From the NCBI RefSeq assembly GCF_014529625.1, contig NZ_CP076039.1, positions 2,666,001-2,730,000 on the forward strand: 64,000 nt of DNA, read 5' to 3'. Position numbers and translations under genes: made by a program. The stretch's first letter is position 1. Each line of letters begins with the position of its first letter. The notes beneath the pieces were generated by a model. The model had not been told where the DNA came from. It saw only the letters and a program-made list of their open reading frames with translations, and searched no databases. Positions 8,924 to 18,838 of this stretch are shown here, piece after piece. This DNA comes from Candidatus Pelagisphaera phototrophica. GTDB lineage: Bacteria > Verrucomicrobiota > Verrucomicrobiia > Opitutales > Opitutaceae.

Positions 8924-9282
8924 TGGAAACCCTAGCAACTGGCCATTTTCCGCATCCCTTTTTCCGGCAAAAGCAAAGCGAGATCGCTCGCTGCCTGAGA
9001 TAGTAAAGTCTCAAAATCTATCCTCTGAAAAGGTCGGTCTGACTACCTCTAGTCGCCCGAATAGAATCGTACAATCGCGGCGGGCCTGGAGTTCCTCGCC
9101 CCATCCAACAAATTAGACCTTCTCACCACAAACAATCTGATACAGCCACTTACTGCAGCTGTAAACTAGCGGCGACCAGGCGAGGCAAGTCTAGTTTATA
9201 GCAGCGGTCGCCGCAACAGTCTCCGCCAAGGCTACGACCGTCAAGAGCGACGCCCCTACGGATCTTACTTCTTACCGATCTA
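8924..9282. other. Intergenic region with palindrome
   Basis: No gene seen. The right half carries inverted repeats: AAACTAG 9163-9169 with CTAGTTT 9191-9197, and GCGGCGACC 9169-9177 with GGTCGCCGC 9206-9214. The block AGCGACGCCCCTAC at 9246-9259 is shared exactly with element A. Confidence 0.6.
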
Positions 9283-10434
9283 CTACGATCGAATCAAATG
9301 TTCGGGAAAATCCTGTATGGTCGGACACGCCACTTGCTCCATAACTTGCTGGAGCTGGCGTTTGATCATGGTAACCGTATGGGACCCACCCTTCTTGCCC
9401 AGAGCCCCCACACCGTACATAAAGGACCGTCCCATGAAAGTGAATTGGGCCCCGCTAGCGAGGGCGCAGGCGATGTCGGGACCTTCACGCATTCCGCTGT
9501 CAATCATGACCGTGATGCGGTTGCCGAATTTCTGAGCCAATTCGGGAAGCACCTCTATCGTAGACTGCCCCGCATCCAGCGAACGGCCTCCGTGATTGGA
9601 AATGATGATCCCATCTACCCCCAAATCCACTACCTTCTGGCAATCCTCGACATTGACGATGCCCTTCACTACTAGTTTCCCTTTCCAAATATCGCGAATC
9701 GCCTTGATCCGGTCTACTGTTAAACGACCGGAAAAGGTCTTATTCATGAAAAGACCCAGATGCTTCATATCGAGACCTTTGGGAATGTAGGGCTTCATGG
9801 TTTTGAATTCGGGAGATCCGGCGGCGAGCTGTGAAAACGACCAGGTCGGATGGGCCACCATTTGGCATATGTTTCGCAGGGTCATGCGGGGCGGAATGGA
9901 AAGACCGTTGCGAATTTCCAAAGGGCGATAAGCGAACGTGGGTGTATCTGCGAGAATCACGAGGACGGGACAGCCCGCTGCTTCGACTCGCTTCAGAAGC
10001 TTGTCGCGCAGTTCTTCTTCTGCCGGGTGGTACAACTGAAACCAAGCTTTACCCTCTGTGAGTTCGGAAACCGTTTCCACACTGGCCGTTCCCACCGTGC
10101 TCAAAACGAAAGGAACATTGTGTTCATTCGCAGCAGCCGCGAGGATCTCACAAGACTTGGGCCACATCAGTCCCTGCAATCCAACTGGAGAAATTCCAAA
10201 CGGAGCACTGTAGGTCTGTCCAAAAAGCGTCGTCTCCAATTTTGAACCTGCGTAGTCGCGAACGTAGTACGGCTTAAGTTTGATCTTGCGAATGTCGTCC
10301 GTGTTCCGTTGCACGTTAACATTCGAATTGCATCCTCCCTCTAAATAGTCGAAGGCAAAGCCCGGCATGCGGCGGCTGGCTTTCTGTCGCAGAAACTCGA
10401 TGGACGGAAGACTGGGGTCGAAGGGTTCAGCCAT
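9283..10434 (-). CDS. FMN-dependent alpha-hydroxy-acid oxidase/dehydrogenase (L-lactate-oxidising type)
   Basis: 383-residue member of the LldD/glycolate oxidase family, which oxidises L-2-hydroxy acids to 2-oxo acids with FMN. SPVGLQGLMWP near residue 92 and the segment ISNHGGRSLD near 280, with the catalytic His and substrate Arg, are family signatures. DSGMREGPDI near 315 binds the FMN phosphate. It is the last gene of the operon rhaI-rhaEW-rhaB, 61 bases after rhaB on the same strand. Because the aldolase/dehydrogenase encoded upstream should yield L-lactate, oxidation of L-lactate to pyruvate is the inferred role. Glycolate or another hydroxy acid remains possible. Confidence 0.85.
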   Translation of the reverse strand: MAEPFDPSLPSIEFLRQKASRRMPGFAFDYLEGGCNSNVNVQRNTDDIRKIKLKPYYVRDYAGSKLETTLFGQTYSAPFGISPVGLQGLMWPKSCEILAAAANEHNVPFVLSTVGTASVETVSELTEGKAWFQLYHPAEEELRDKLLKRVEAAGCPVLVILADTPTFAYRPLEIRNGLSIPPRMTLRNICQMVAHPTWSFSQLAAGSPEFKTMKPYIPKGLDMKHLGLFMNKTFSGRLTVDRIKAIRDIWKGKLVVKGIVNVEDCQKVVDLGVDGIIISNHGGRSLDAGQSTIEVLPELAQKFGNRITVMIDSGMREGPDIACALASGAQFTFMGRSFMYGVGALGKKGGSHTVTMIKRQLQQVMEQVACPTIQDFPEHLIRS

Positions 10435-10495
10435 AACTAAAAAACAGGTGTCTTAAAAACGCTTGATAACATACGCATCCACTAAGGATAACCGA

Positions 10496-11992
10496 CTAGC
10501 AATCCAATAATTTTGCAAACCTTGCCTCATTATCCGTGTAAGGCCCCGTATCGCAAGGATCAAACACCTTTGAAAGAAATGATTCTTCGACCAAATCACG
10601 GGCACTCTCAAGACTATCGATCTCCCCTTTGGAAATCATTTGAACGGCTATATTGCCTACCGCAGTCGCTTCTGACGGACCCGTCACCACCGGTACGCCT
10701 AAGGCATCGGCCGTCATTTGATTCAACAAGTGATTACGCGCCCCTCCCCCTAGAACATAGAGCCCTTCTAGAGACTGGTCAGAGTAGGCTTCCAGTTTTC
10801 GAAACACGTAGCGGTATTTCATCGCCAGGCTGTCAAAGACGCAACGAACCAAAGATGCGTCGTCAGCCGGGACTTTTTGCCCGGTTCGCTGGCAAAATGC
10901 ACTAATGGCATCCGGCATGTGCTCCGGAGAAGCGAAATCAGGAGCGTCGGGATCTATCATTGAAACCATAGACGGAGCCTCGTTGGCGAGATCAACAATC
11001 GCCTCGTAATCGTAGTTGCGACCTGCTTCCGTCAAGTGCCGTCGGCACTCCTCGATCAGCCACATTCCACATATATTCTTCAAAAAACGAACGGTGTTGC
11101 CGTATCCAATTTCATTGGAAAAGCCATCGTTTAACGCATTTGTCCCCAGTTGAGGTTCCGGTAATTCCAGACCCATTAAGGACCACGTACCCGAACTCAT
11201 CACCGCGAACCCTTTGCGGTTACCCGGCAGGGCGACAAACGCGCTCGCGGTGTCGTGACCCGCCACTGCAATCACAGAAATGTCGCTCAGACGGGTTTCT
11301 TTTTGCACTTCTGCCTTCAAAGAACCAACGATAGTACCCGGCTCGACCACCTCTTTAAAAAGTCCCGGCAGTAAATCGAGCCTTTCCAGCAGGGTTACCG
11401 ACCACTTCCCGGTCATAGGATTTAGAAGCTGGCTCGTACTGGCGACGGTTCGCTCTTGATGAAGACTTCCTGACAGCCAGAAACTGATCAGATCGGGAAT
11501 AAAGAGAATCCGCCGGGCCGCCTGAAGGGACCCCACATTGCCCACTATCTCTGAGTAAAGTTGATAAATCGTGTTGATAAAGAGAAACTGAATACCAGTT
11601 TCTCTATAAATGGTTTCCTCTGGCACCTTGTTGAATACTGCGTCCATCATGCCCTCGGTCCTCGAATCCCTATAGTGAAACGGGTTTCCCAACATGGCTC
11701 CGTTCGCATCAATAAGTGCATAGTCAACTGCCCATGAGTCGACGCCAACGCTTTCAATCCGATTGCCATACGTCGACGCAGCAAGTTTGAGCCCTCGTTT
11801 TATCGAACTATAGATACATAAGATGTCCCAATGGAGTCTGCCATCGACTCTCGTGATGGGCGAAGAAAAACGGTTCACTGTCTCTAGTTTCAGTTCTCGT
11901 TTATCCGCTGACCATACACCTGCAATTACCCTACCACTTGTAGCTCCCAGATCGACTGCGAGATAAACCTTGGCTTGCTTTTCCATAGTCAT
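10496..11992 (-). CDS. rhaB: Rhamnulokinase
   Basis: 498-residue FGGY-family sugar kinase that phosphorylates L-rhamnulose to L-rhamnulose 1-phosphate with ATP. The N-terminal phosphate loop reads YLAVDLGATSGR, the wording typical of rhamnulokinases. VGVDSWAVDYALID near residue 85 and GGGARNHLLNQMTADALG near 420 are sugar- and ATP-binding blocks. The ATG at 11992 was preferred to the TTG-initiated extension from 12043, which adds 17 residues unlike the family. Middle gene of the rhamnose operon, 156 bases after rhaEW and 61 before the hydroxy-acid oxidase. Identity is supported by both motif wording and context. Confidence 0.92.
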   Translation of the reverse strand: MTMEKQAKVYLAVDLGATSGRVIAGVWSADKRELKLETVNRFSSPITRVDGRLHWDILCIYSSIKRGLKLAASTYGNRIESVGVDSWAVDYALIDANGAMLGNPFHYRDSRTEGMMDAVFNKVPEETIYRETGIQFLFINTIYQLYSEIVGNVGSLQAARRILFIPDLISFWLSGSLHQERTVASTSQLLNPMTGKWSVTLLERLDLLPGLFKEVVEPGTIVGSLKAEVQKETRLSDISVIAVAGHDTASAFVALPGNRKGFAVMSSGTWSLMGLELPEPQLGTNALNDGFSNEIGYGNTVRFLKNICGMWLIEECRRHLTEAGRNYDYEAIVDLANEAPSMVSMIDPDAPDFASPEHMPDAISAFCQRTGQKVPADDASLVRCVFDSLAMKYRYVFRKLEAYSDQSLEGLYVLGGGARNHLLNQMTADALGVPVVTGPSEATAVGNIAVQMISKGEIDSLESARDLVEESFLSKVFDPCDTGPYTDNEARFAKLLDC

Positions 11993-12148
11993 CGAATGGT
12001 GGCGGCCAATCTTAAAGTGGATGAGACGTTCGAAGTCTGGCAAGGTGAACCGGCCCGGTCCTCAAAGAAAGCCTCACCAGCAGAGGACTGTACCAGTCCT
12101 CCACACCCTTTTGATAGCCACTTAAGGATCGATTACTACGGGACGCTT

Positions 12149-14362
12149 TCATCTCAAGAACCCCTCATGCAAACCTCCATCGACAGGAATCACATGTCCC
12201 GTCGTTTTGCTGAGCGCATTTGTAAGCAACAAATAAATCGCTTCCGCTTGATCCGCGGGCGTTATGGCAGATTTGGTCAACGTACGCTGGGCATAGAAAT
12301 TAGCTAGCTTGTCGCGCAGTTCATCATCACCTTCCGCTTCACTGTATTCTATATCATACTTTGCGAGCGAAGCAATCACTCGATCTCTTGGAAACATCGT
12401 GCTCCCCTTCACTACCGTCGCCGGAGCCACCGCATTGACGCGAGTGATTGGGGCCAACTCTACAGCGAGCTCCCTCACCATATGGTTCGCCGCTGCTTTG
12501 CTCGTATCATAAGCGATACTGCCTTTCTTGGCCACAACAGCGTTCGCGCTCGTAGTGATTACGACATTACTGGGTAAACTCTGCTTGGCAAAAATCTTCT
12601 CTGACGCTGTTTTCGTCGCCAGATAGCCCCCTTTTACATTGATATCAAACGTAAGCGTAAAGGCATCATCGGCTATATCACCCTTTACACTGGGCGGAAC
12701 GAAAATTCCCGCTGTCACCACCAATGAATCCACTCCACCATAGGCGAGGATCGCCTCATCGAGCATACTGGACAGAGATGAGCGATCGGTGATGTTCGCG
12801 TTTACGCCAATAGCAGGACCACAGGCCGAAATACCCGTACCCGATACTCCGATACCTTCGCCCAGAATATCAGTGATTTCATTCGCCGTTGCGACAGCCG
12901 CGTCCTGATTCAAATCAACGCTTACGATATGAGCTCCTTCGCCCGATATTCGGTGGCACAGCTCTTTGCCGATCCCGCTCCCAGCGCCAATTACCACTGA
13001 TACCTGTCTAGCGAGCGATTTCTCAGGCGGCATACGACGCAGCTTCGCCTCTTCCATGAGCCAATACTCGATATCGAAAGCTTCCTGTTCGGGCAAAGCA
13101 CGGTATCGGTCCACCGTTTCCGCCCCACGCATTACTTCAACCGCACAATTGTAAAACTCTGCCGTCACTCGCGATTCGCTTTTGCTCTTACCCCAAGCGA
13201 TCATTCCTATTCCAGGAATCAACACCACTGTTGGGACGGCCTGGCGCAAGGCAGGAGAGGTCGGGCGCTGGCAACGCTCGTAATAGGCCGCGTAATCTTT
13301 GACGTACTGATCAAGCCCTTCTTCTAAGAGCGACTTAAGATTTTCGATCGAATTTTCCGCATGCGGATCCCAGTCCACATAAAGCGGCTTAATTTTGGTA
13401 CGTAGAAAATGATCCGGACAACTCGTACCCAGTTCCGCAAGTCGCTGACCGTCCACACTGTTGACAAAATCCAGTAGGCGCTCGTCCGTCTGGATCGTCC
13501 CAATAAAGCTCTTTTCCTGGCTTACTTTTCCCCGTAACCACGGCAGGATCTCGATCAAGGTTTCCCGCTTCTGGTCCTCTGATATCGATTCCACCCGCAC
13601 TCCGCCAAAGACGGGCTTGTCCCCTTCGCGTGCTTCGATGAATCGGGCGGCTTTCTCAATCAGTGTGAGCGTTGACTCGTAACACTCTTTGTCATCGTCT
13701 GCCCAATTGATGATTCCGTGCTGCCCCATCATGATTCCCTTGGCCTGAGGATTCGCAGCGATCACATCTCGCATAATCAGTCCCAAGTCGAATCCGGGAC
13801 GCTGCCATTCGGTCCAAATCACTTCGTCGCCATAAATCTCTTTCGTCAAGGCCTCGCCATTTTCCGCCGCTGCGATTGCGATAACCGCATTGGGATGCAT
13901 ATGATCAACGTGATTGAAAGGCAAATACGCGTGCAAAGGCGTGTCAATCGAGGACGCACGAGGATTAAGATTGAAGGTACAGTGCCGGTACATTTCCACC
14001 ATCGAATCCTCGACTTCGGTTTTCACGCCACTTTCGGGATGGTCGCGATAAATTTTCTCCAAGGCTAAAGTCTTGCCCTGATAAAGGGACGAGAAGTTCT
14101 CGTTCTTAGACGTACGCAAGTCACCACCCGAGCCCTTGACCCAAATGACTTCCACGGATTCCCCCGTCATGGGGTCAATCTCGAAACACTTGGAGGATGT
14201 ATTCCCGCCACCCGTATTCGTGATACGGAGATCCTGCCCCAGAATGTTGGATCTGAAAACAAGACGCTCCAAAGGGGACATCTCAGCGACCTTCTCATCG
14301 TCCCACAGATAGTTCACATGCCGATAATCGCTCGGGACAAAGGTTGATTGTGTTGTATTCAT
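12149..14362 (-). CDS. rhaEW: Bifunctional rhamnulose-1-phosphate aldolase / L-lactaldehyde dehydrogenase
   Basis: 737-residue two-domain enzyme. Residues 1 to about 430 form a class II (zinc) aldolase, with GGGNTSSK near residue 50 and HVDHMHPNAVIA near 150. Residues about 450-737 form a short-chain dehydrogenase with the nucleotide loop GAGSGIGKEL and the catalytic YDTSKAA. Fused proteins of this kind (YuxG/RhaEW) split L-rhamnulose 1-phosphate to dihydroxyacetone phosphate and L-lactaldehyde and oxidise the latter to L-lactate. Lies between rhaI and rhaB on the same strand. The TGA stop follows a normal family C-terminus (VDGGLHEGFLR), so TGA terminates here. Confidence 0.93.
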   Translation of the reverse strand: MNTTQSTFVPSDYRHVNYLWDDEKVAEMSPLERLVFRSNILGQDLRITNTGGGNTSSKCFEIDPMTGESVEVIWVKGSGGDLRTSKNENFSSLYQGKTLALEKIYRDHPESGVKTEVEDSMVEMYRHCTFNLNPRASSIDTPLHAYLPFNHVDHMHPNAVIAIAAAENGEALTKEIYGDEVIWTEWQRPGFDLGLIMRDVIAANPQAKGIMMGQHGIINWADDDKECYESTLTLIEKAARFIEAREGDKPVFGGVRVESISEDQKRETLIEILPWLRGKVSQEKSFIGTIQTDERLLDFVNSVDGQRLAELGTSCPDHFLRTKIKPLYVDWDPHAENSIENLKSLLEEGLDQYVKDYAAYYERCQRPTSPALRQAVPTVVLIPGIGMIAWGKSKSESRVTAEFYNCAVEVMRGAETVDRYRALPEQEAFDIEYWLMEEAKLRRMPPEKSLARQVSVVIGAGSGIGKELCHRISGEGAHIVSVDLNQDAAVATANEITDILGEGIGVSGTGISACGPAIGVNANITDRSSLSSMLDEAILAYGGVDSLVVTAGIFVPPSVKGDIADDAFTLTFDINVKGGYLATKTASEKIFAKQSLPSNVVITTSANAVVAKKGSIAYDTSKAAANHMVRELAVELAPITRVNAVAPATVVKGSTMFPRDRVIASLAKYDIEYSEAEGDDELRDKLANFYAQRTLTKSAITPADQAEAIYLLLTNALSKTTGHVIPVDGGLHEGFLR

Positions 14363-14383
14363 AATTCAGTTTCGGTTTCGTTT

Positions 14384-14456
14384 GGTAGGGCTGATTATCC
14401 TTAATCAGCCGTGCTTTAATGTTGCCTGCGGCCGCTTAGGGATAAGTAGCCCTACC
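14384..14456. repeat. Palindromic element inside the rhamnose operon
   Basis: GGTAGGGCT (14384-14392) faces AGCCCTACC (14448-14456), and the inner CTGATTA/TTAATCAG arms form a further hairpin at 14391-14408. It fills the gap between rhaI and rhaEW, so it could modulate expression or mRNA stability of the downstream genes. Confidence 0.6.
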
Positions 14457-14480
14457 TTCTTGCAATACCCTCCAAGCACC

Positions 14481-15668
14481 CTACGCATAGGAACCTCCGG
14501 CAACAATCCCCAATTCTTTTCTTCGAGCGGCTCTTTCTACCGCTATCTTCTCGCCATAGCCACTCTTACGATAAGCCTCGAGCGGATTGGGTTCCACTCC
14601 CTTTGATCTTCGCCAATCCGCTAGGAGTTTATCCACGTTCGTATTAAAAGCGGTTTTCAAAACATTCTCTGCATCCACAATCGCCCCCTCGCTCTGAAAT
14701 TTTTTCAATGCCTGCCGATCCACCAAAGATGCCTTCACCCAAAGATCCTGTGCCGTCATCACCGTCTGAATCATCGCTTCAATCTTCGGTTTTAGATTAT
14801 GAGACTGATCCACCATGTACTCTATTTCAGGATATTCGCCTTCCTCTTCCGCAAAACTATGAATCTCATTGAAAATCCGGAAAACCTGATAGGGATCAAT
14901 GGATCCGAGCGTCAAATCGTCATCCGCATACCGTCGATCATTGAAATGGAAGCCTCCTAGCATTTTTTCGTCCAACAGCCACGCCACGATCTGCTCAATA
15001 TTCTGTGCCGTATAGTGGTGCCCCGTATCGACGAGTACTTTCGCCTGAGGTCCCGCGTCTTTGCACAGGATGTACGACATTCCCCAATCTGCGATGTCTG
15101 TGTGATAGAACGCGGGCTCAAAAGGCTTGTACTCCACTAGCATGATCTGGCTAGGGGAAAGCGCTTCATGACACGCTCGCAACCCTTCCTGAAAGCGCCG
15201 TTTGCGATCGCGAATACTATCCTGTCCTGGATAATTTGTTCCATCGGCAAACCATAGTGTGAACAAGTCGCTCTCCACGTCTTGGCCCAACTGGATGCAA
15301 TTGAGGCTATGCTTTAAAGCTTTCTCTCGAACCGTCGCATCTGGATTCCCAAACGAACCGAGCTTGTAATCCTGATCCTGAAATAGGTTAGCGTTAATGG
15401 ACCCAATCTTGACTCCCGACTTATCCGCAATCGCGGCCACCGTGCTCTTGCCCTGATCCACCGAAAAGTCCCAGAGTACATGGGCTGCCACCGTCGGACA
15501 ACACGCGGTCAGTCGATGCACCATTCCCGCATCGGCAAACTTGTCCGCCGTGTCTATGGCCGCTCCATCCTGCAAAAATTTCCCAAACCGCGTGCCTGTG
15601 TCTGCGAATCCCCACGAGGGAAGTTCAATCTCTAGATGATCTAACGTAGCGAGCGCCTCCTCTTTCAT
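14481..15668 (-). CDS. rhaI: L-rhamnose isomerase (RhaI, xylose-isomerase-like type)
   Basis: 395-residue TIM-barrel isomerase converting L-rhamnose to L-rhamnulose. It is of the type known from Pseudomonas stutzeri rather than E. coli RhaA. Metal-site segments visible are LVEYKPFEPAFYHTD near residue 180, VLVDTGHHYTAQNIEQ near 215, and GGFHFNDRRYADDDLTLGS near 243, together with MVDQSHN near 280. First gene of the rhamnose operon, 72 bases from the divergently transcribed AraC-type gene. The ATG at 15668 gives the family length. Confidence 0.9.
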   Translation of the reverse strand: MKEEALATLDHLEIELPSWGFADTGTRFGKFLQDGAAIDTADKFADAGMVHRLTACCPTVAAHVLWDFSVDQGKSTVAAIADKSGVKIGSINANLFQDQDYKLGSFGNPDATVREKALKHSLNCIQLGQDVESDLFTLWFADGTNYPGQDSIRDRKRRFQEGLRACHEALSPSQIMLVEYKPFEPAFYHTDIADWGMSYILCKDAGPQAKVLVDTGHHYTAQNIEQIVAWLLDEKMLGGFHFNDRRYADDDLTLGSIDPYQVFRIFNEIHSFAEEEGEYPEIEYMVDQSHNLKPKIEAMIQTVMTAQDLWVKASLVDRQALKKFQSEGAIVDAENVLKTAFNTNVDKLLADWRRSKGVEPNPLEAYRKSGYGEKIAVERAARRKELGIVAGGSYA

Positions 15669-15740
15669 TTTCGAATACTAGCAGAAATCATTCATCTTAT
15701 CCATCGACAGAATGACAATCTTTATACAAATTCTGACACA
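15669..15740. promoter_or_regulatory. Divergent control region between rhaI and the AraC gene
   Basis: A 72-bp gap separates the two divergent start codons and must hold at least the rhaI promoter. It is AT-rich. I cannot point to a confident -35/-10 pair or a clear operator. Confidence 0.5.
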
Positions 15741-16634
15741 GTGAAAGGTGATGAATTCTACTATCTCCCTCAACCCATTCAAGATTCCGCCTGGAATCTT
15801 GAAATCCAGGGAGCTGGCCAGTCCAACATTGGACCCAACCAGAGCTACCCTGCCCACAAGCACCCTGTGGAGTACCAGTTGGATTGGAATAAGGGTAGAA
15901 TACTCCCTGGATTCCAGGTACTGTATATCACCCAGGGTACGGGTTTGTTGGAAACTCAAAAAACCCCCCCCATAATTCTAGAAGCTCCGGTTCTGTACCT
16001 TCTATTTCCGAATATCTGACACCGATATCGACCTAATACCGAAACCGGCTGGCACGAGCATTGGATTGGCTTCGACGGCCCAATACCGAGGCAGATGATC
16101 GCGACCGGAGTCATTAAATCGGAACAACCTCTCTTTCAAGTAGGGCATCACGACAAACTTCTGGCCCAGTTTCAGCTTGCACTCGACGAGGTCAAAAACG
16201 AGGCTCTGGGGTTTCGTCGCATCGCCGCGGCATCGGTTCTGCAAATACTCGCGCTGGCCACCAGTCTGCCCCTCCGAACCGAGGAGGAAAATCAGCCCAT
16301 GCGGGCCACGGTCCGCCAAGCCTGCTTTCTTTTTAGGGAAAGAACTGACACCGCCGTATCCATCGAGTCGATAGCGGAAGAATTGAATGTTGGATACACC
16401 TACTTTCGCCGCATGTTCAAGTTGTACACGGGATTCAGCCCAAAACAGTACCATACCCAGCTACGTTTTGAACGAGTCAAACGCCTTCTCAATGAATCCG
16501 ATCTCTCGATCGGCGAAATCGCGGCGCTCCTCAACTTTGACTCCACCTTCCACCTTTCCCAGTGGTTCAAGAAGCTCGCTCACTTCTCTCCCAAAATGTG
16601 GCGGAAACAAAAGCTTGAGATAGATAAACTTTGA
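15741..16634 (+). pseudogene. AraC-family regulator (probable rhamnose regulator) with one in-frame TGA
   Basis: Reading through one TGA at 16017-16019 (codon 93) gives a 297-residue AraC protein of normal length. An N-terminal cupin-like sugar-binding half ends LYLLFPNI, then TGA, then HRYRPNTETGW. The family consensus at this point is FPxxWHRYRPxxETGW, so the TGA occupies a conserved Trp. The C-terminal double helix-turn-helix (about residues 195-290) has SIAEELNVGYTYFRRMFK and GFSPKQY. The frame is otherwise open on both sides of the TGA. Start is GTG at 15741, 72 bases from divergent rhaI, so control of the rhamnose operon is inferred. Either a young nonsense mutant, a sequencing error, or a readthrough gene. 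Confidence 0.8.
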
Positions 16635-16947
16635 ATTCCTATGTAACGCATCTACGAGGTAATCTTAAATAGCGGGCTGTATCCGAGCGCCCGCTACCAA
16701 AGCCAGTAACGAATTCAATGACAAGCCGAGGTCCGAGACAAGCTTCGAGATATTTACCCGAAGGATAGGGAAGACTGCTTCCCCTTACTCCACAAACGCC
16801 GCATCAATCTTCCGTATCGACATTCCACGGGCCTTAGGGCTTCCACCCTTTCTACGGCATTGCGTCAACTTCCGGACACGCCTCATCCCTCAGGTTATTT
16901 AGGAACACCACTGATCAGTCAACCCACACCAATTGCCCTTGATTTCA
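16635..16947. other. Intergenic region with small palindrome
   Basis: AGCGGGC (16671-16677) and GCCCGCT (16689-16695) form a hairpin related to the outer arms of the 3373-3493 element. The stretch around 16715-16790 (minus strand) weakly resembles 24250-24350. No gene seen. Confidence 0.45.
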
Positions 16948-17943
16948 CTATCGATTGCGACGGTCGAAACGCCCGCCCACACGGTGCAGGTATTCAAATC
17001 CTAAGTTAAACAAAAGCACACCACCAAAGGCAATGATCGCTCCTGACAATCCTAAGGCGGCCCATTCGTTCTGCAATGTCCACAGAAATTGGCCTACACA
17101 GAGAATTGACACGATCATCAATGTCGGCTTCCGACCGATTCGACTCACGATCAAGGCCCCAAAAGGAGCCCCTAGGACGACCACAGGCGCCGCTGCTAAC
17201 CAATTTTCGAATACACCTGATTGGAGAGAGCCAAACAAAGTCTTGGTCGTTAGCCCAATGAGCGAAGTAACGGCCATGATGATAACGGAAGTGGGAATCG
17301 CTATTTTGAGATCGGCTTGGCAAAGCAGCACCAGCACTGCGTAGAGAACCATATCCACACCCACCCCGGTGATGGATGAAATAGTGGCCCCCGCGATCAA
17401 GCCGACCATAAATCCAACGTTTCTATCAAACCGATGGGCGCCGGGAGCGAGGCCTTCGTGCTGTACGATCTCTTTAAAACGATACAAGTGCAGCACTCCG
17501 AAACTACACCAAACGACCGCAAACAATACTTTAATAGCAAGTCCGGACAACAGCGGTGCTAGGAACAATACCCCCACTGGCGTCCCTATCAGCGAGCCCA
17601 ACACGGCCCAGCGAAGCATTGGCCATTCAATCGGTTGCCAGCGACAAAGGATAAAAACCGTAGCGCTGGTCATCCCTACGCTTTGAACCGCAAAACTAAA
17701 ATCCCGCCCCATTGCAGGGGCCTCTCCAAACAGCAGAACTAAAACCGGAAAACCTACCGTTCCTCCGCCCATCGGTGTAGAGCCCGCCGCATAGGAACCC
17801 ATCGCCATGGCAATCGCGATCTCCCAATGATCGATCAGTGTCTGCCAATGGTCTCCCTGCAAAACGATCAGAAACCAAACGACATAAAATCCGATTAGCC
17901 AAACTAGCCATGGCCGAAGCCCTTTGATCCCCGCACTCAACAT
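16948..17943 (-). CDS. TauE/SafE (TSUP) family membrane exporter
   Basis: 331-residue polytopic inner-membrane protein of the TSUP family, which exports sulfite, sulfoacetate or related anions. The first half-repeat has AAGSTPMGGGTVGFPVLVLL and the second SITGVGVDMVLYAVLVLL, the paired glycine-rich loops typical of the family; about eight hydrophobic spans are visible. The ATG at 17943 (MLSAGIKGLRPWLVWL) is preferred to the longer frame from 18072, whose extra 43 residues lack family features. Stands alone after the AraC gene. Sulfatases are nearby, so handling sulfur anions would fit, but no direct link is shown. Confidence 0.8.
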   Translation of the reverse strand: MLSAGIKGLRPWLVWLIGFYVVWFLIVLQGDHWQTLIDHWEIAIAMAMGSYAAGSTPMGGGTVGFPVLVLLFGEAPAMGRDFSFAVQSVGMTSATVFILCRWQPIEWPMLRWAVLGSLIGTPVGVLFLAPLLSGLAIKVLFAVVWCSFGVLHLYRFKEIVQHEGLAPGAHRFDRNVGFMVGLIAGATISSITGVGVDMVLYAVLVLLCQADLKIAIPTSVIIMAVTSLIGLTTKTLFGSLQSGVFENWLAAAPVVVLGAPFGALIVSRIGRKPTLMIVSILCVGQFLWTLQNEWAALGLSGAIIAFGGVLLFNLGFEYLHRVGGRFDRRNR

Positions 17944-18838
17944 TCTTTCAAATAAAACCTTACTCTCGATGCAACAAAAAGATGATAAAAACTCTATGAT
18001 TCGAGGAAAGCCATCCCATTTATATTTTCGAAGAACGAAACCATATCTTAACCTGCCCTCAAAATTGTTCATCCCGCGCCCAAAAAGATTTGACCTAGTA
18101 GCGGTCGAAAATCCTAAGAGCGAAATAAATGCGGCTTCTTTCGCGCGAGTCGATGAACCCCCTCTCGTGACAGGATTCGCGAATTACCACATGGCTCTTA
18201 AATCTGCTCTCATCTTGATCGAACCTATATACCAGCGGTTCCTCGCTCACTGTAAACACTAGTAACTGGTTCCACAGCATTGATCCGTGCAGGCTTCAAA
18301 GTCTCCGTTGATTTCTTTTCGTGCATTCCGAGTCACCCCATCGTCGATGCTGCGCTCGTAATTGGGTCTTCATGGCTCGAGGCAAAGCCATGTAGGTTTC
18401 GGGCCGCACAATCCGCCACCGTGACCAGAGCATAGGGAGAATCGCCCTTGGCTTTTACTTTTTTCAACCACAAGTTGTGTGTATTTTTATTCTTCGGACT
18501 CGCAGCATTGTCCTCTCTTCGCCTATTCTCAATTCCACCATCTTCTTAGATTCTATACACTAGCGTATCAACTACTGGCCAATCGCACCATGACGGCCGC
18601 TAAAGTCCCGACTTTGGCTCGCTGGTTCGTCCACGATCTAGGGCCGTAAACTCCCCAAAGGTGTTGAGACGCTCATAGAGAACAGATAATGGACAACTAT
18701 ACTAGCCTATATCCTGTTCTTAAGTGTTTCATTAAATGCCCAATACCCTCTTATTCTCGCTTGACTGTTTAATCTTTATGCTACTATTTCTCAGTCAGCT
18801 TGGTCACGTAATACAACATCGAAACAATTGAAAAGAAA
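17944..18838. other. Long region without an intact gene
   Basis: About 0.9 kb with no convincing gene. On the minus strand near 18335-18470 one frame reads LKKVKAKGDSPYALVTVADC, faintly like the start of a Gfo/Idh oxidoreductase, then breaks at a TGA. The frames 17924-18262 (+) and 18095-18280 (-) match nothing I know. Degraded DNA is the likely reading. Confidence 0.4.

Noticed and set aside
18073-18838. A gene in the long gap before the small membrane pair
   Set aside because: All frames are short and broken; the faint Gfo/Idh-like text is not enough to call a gene.
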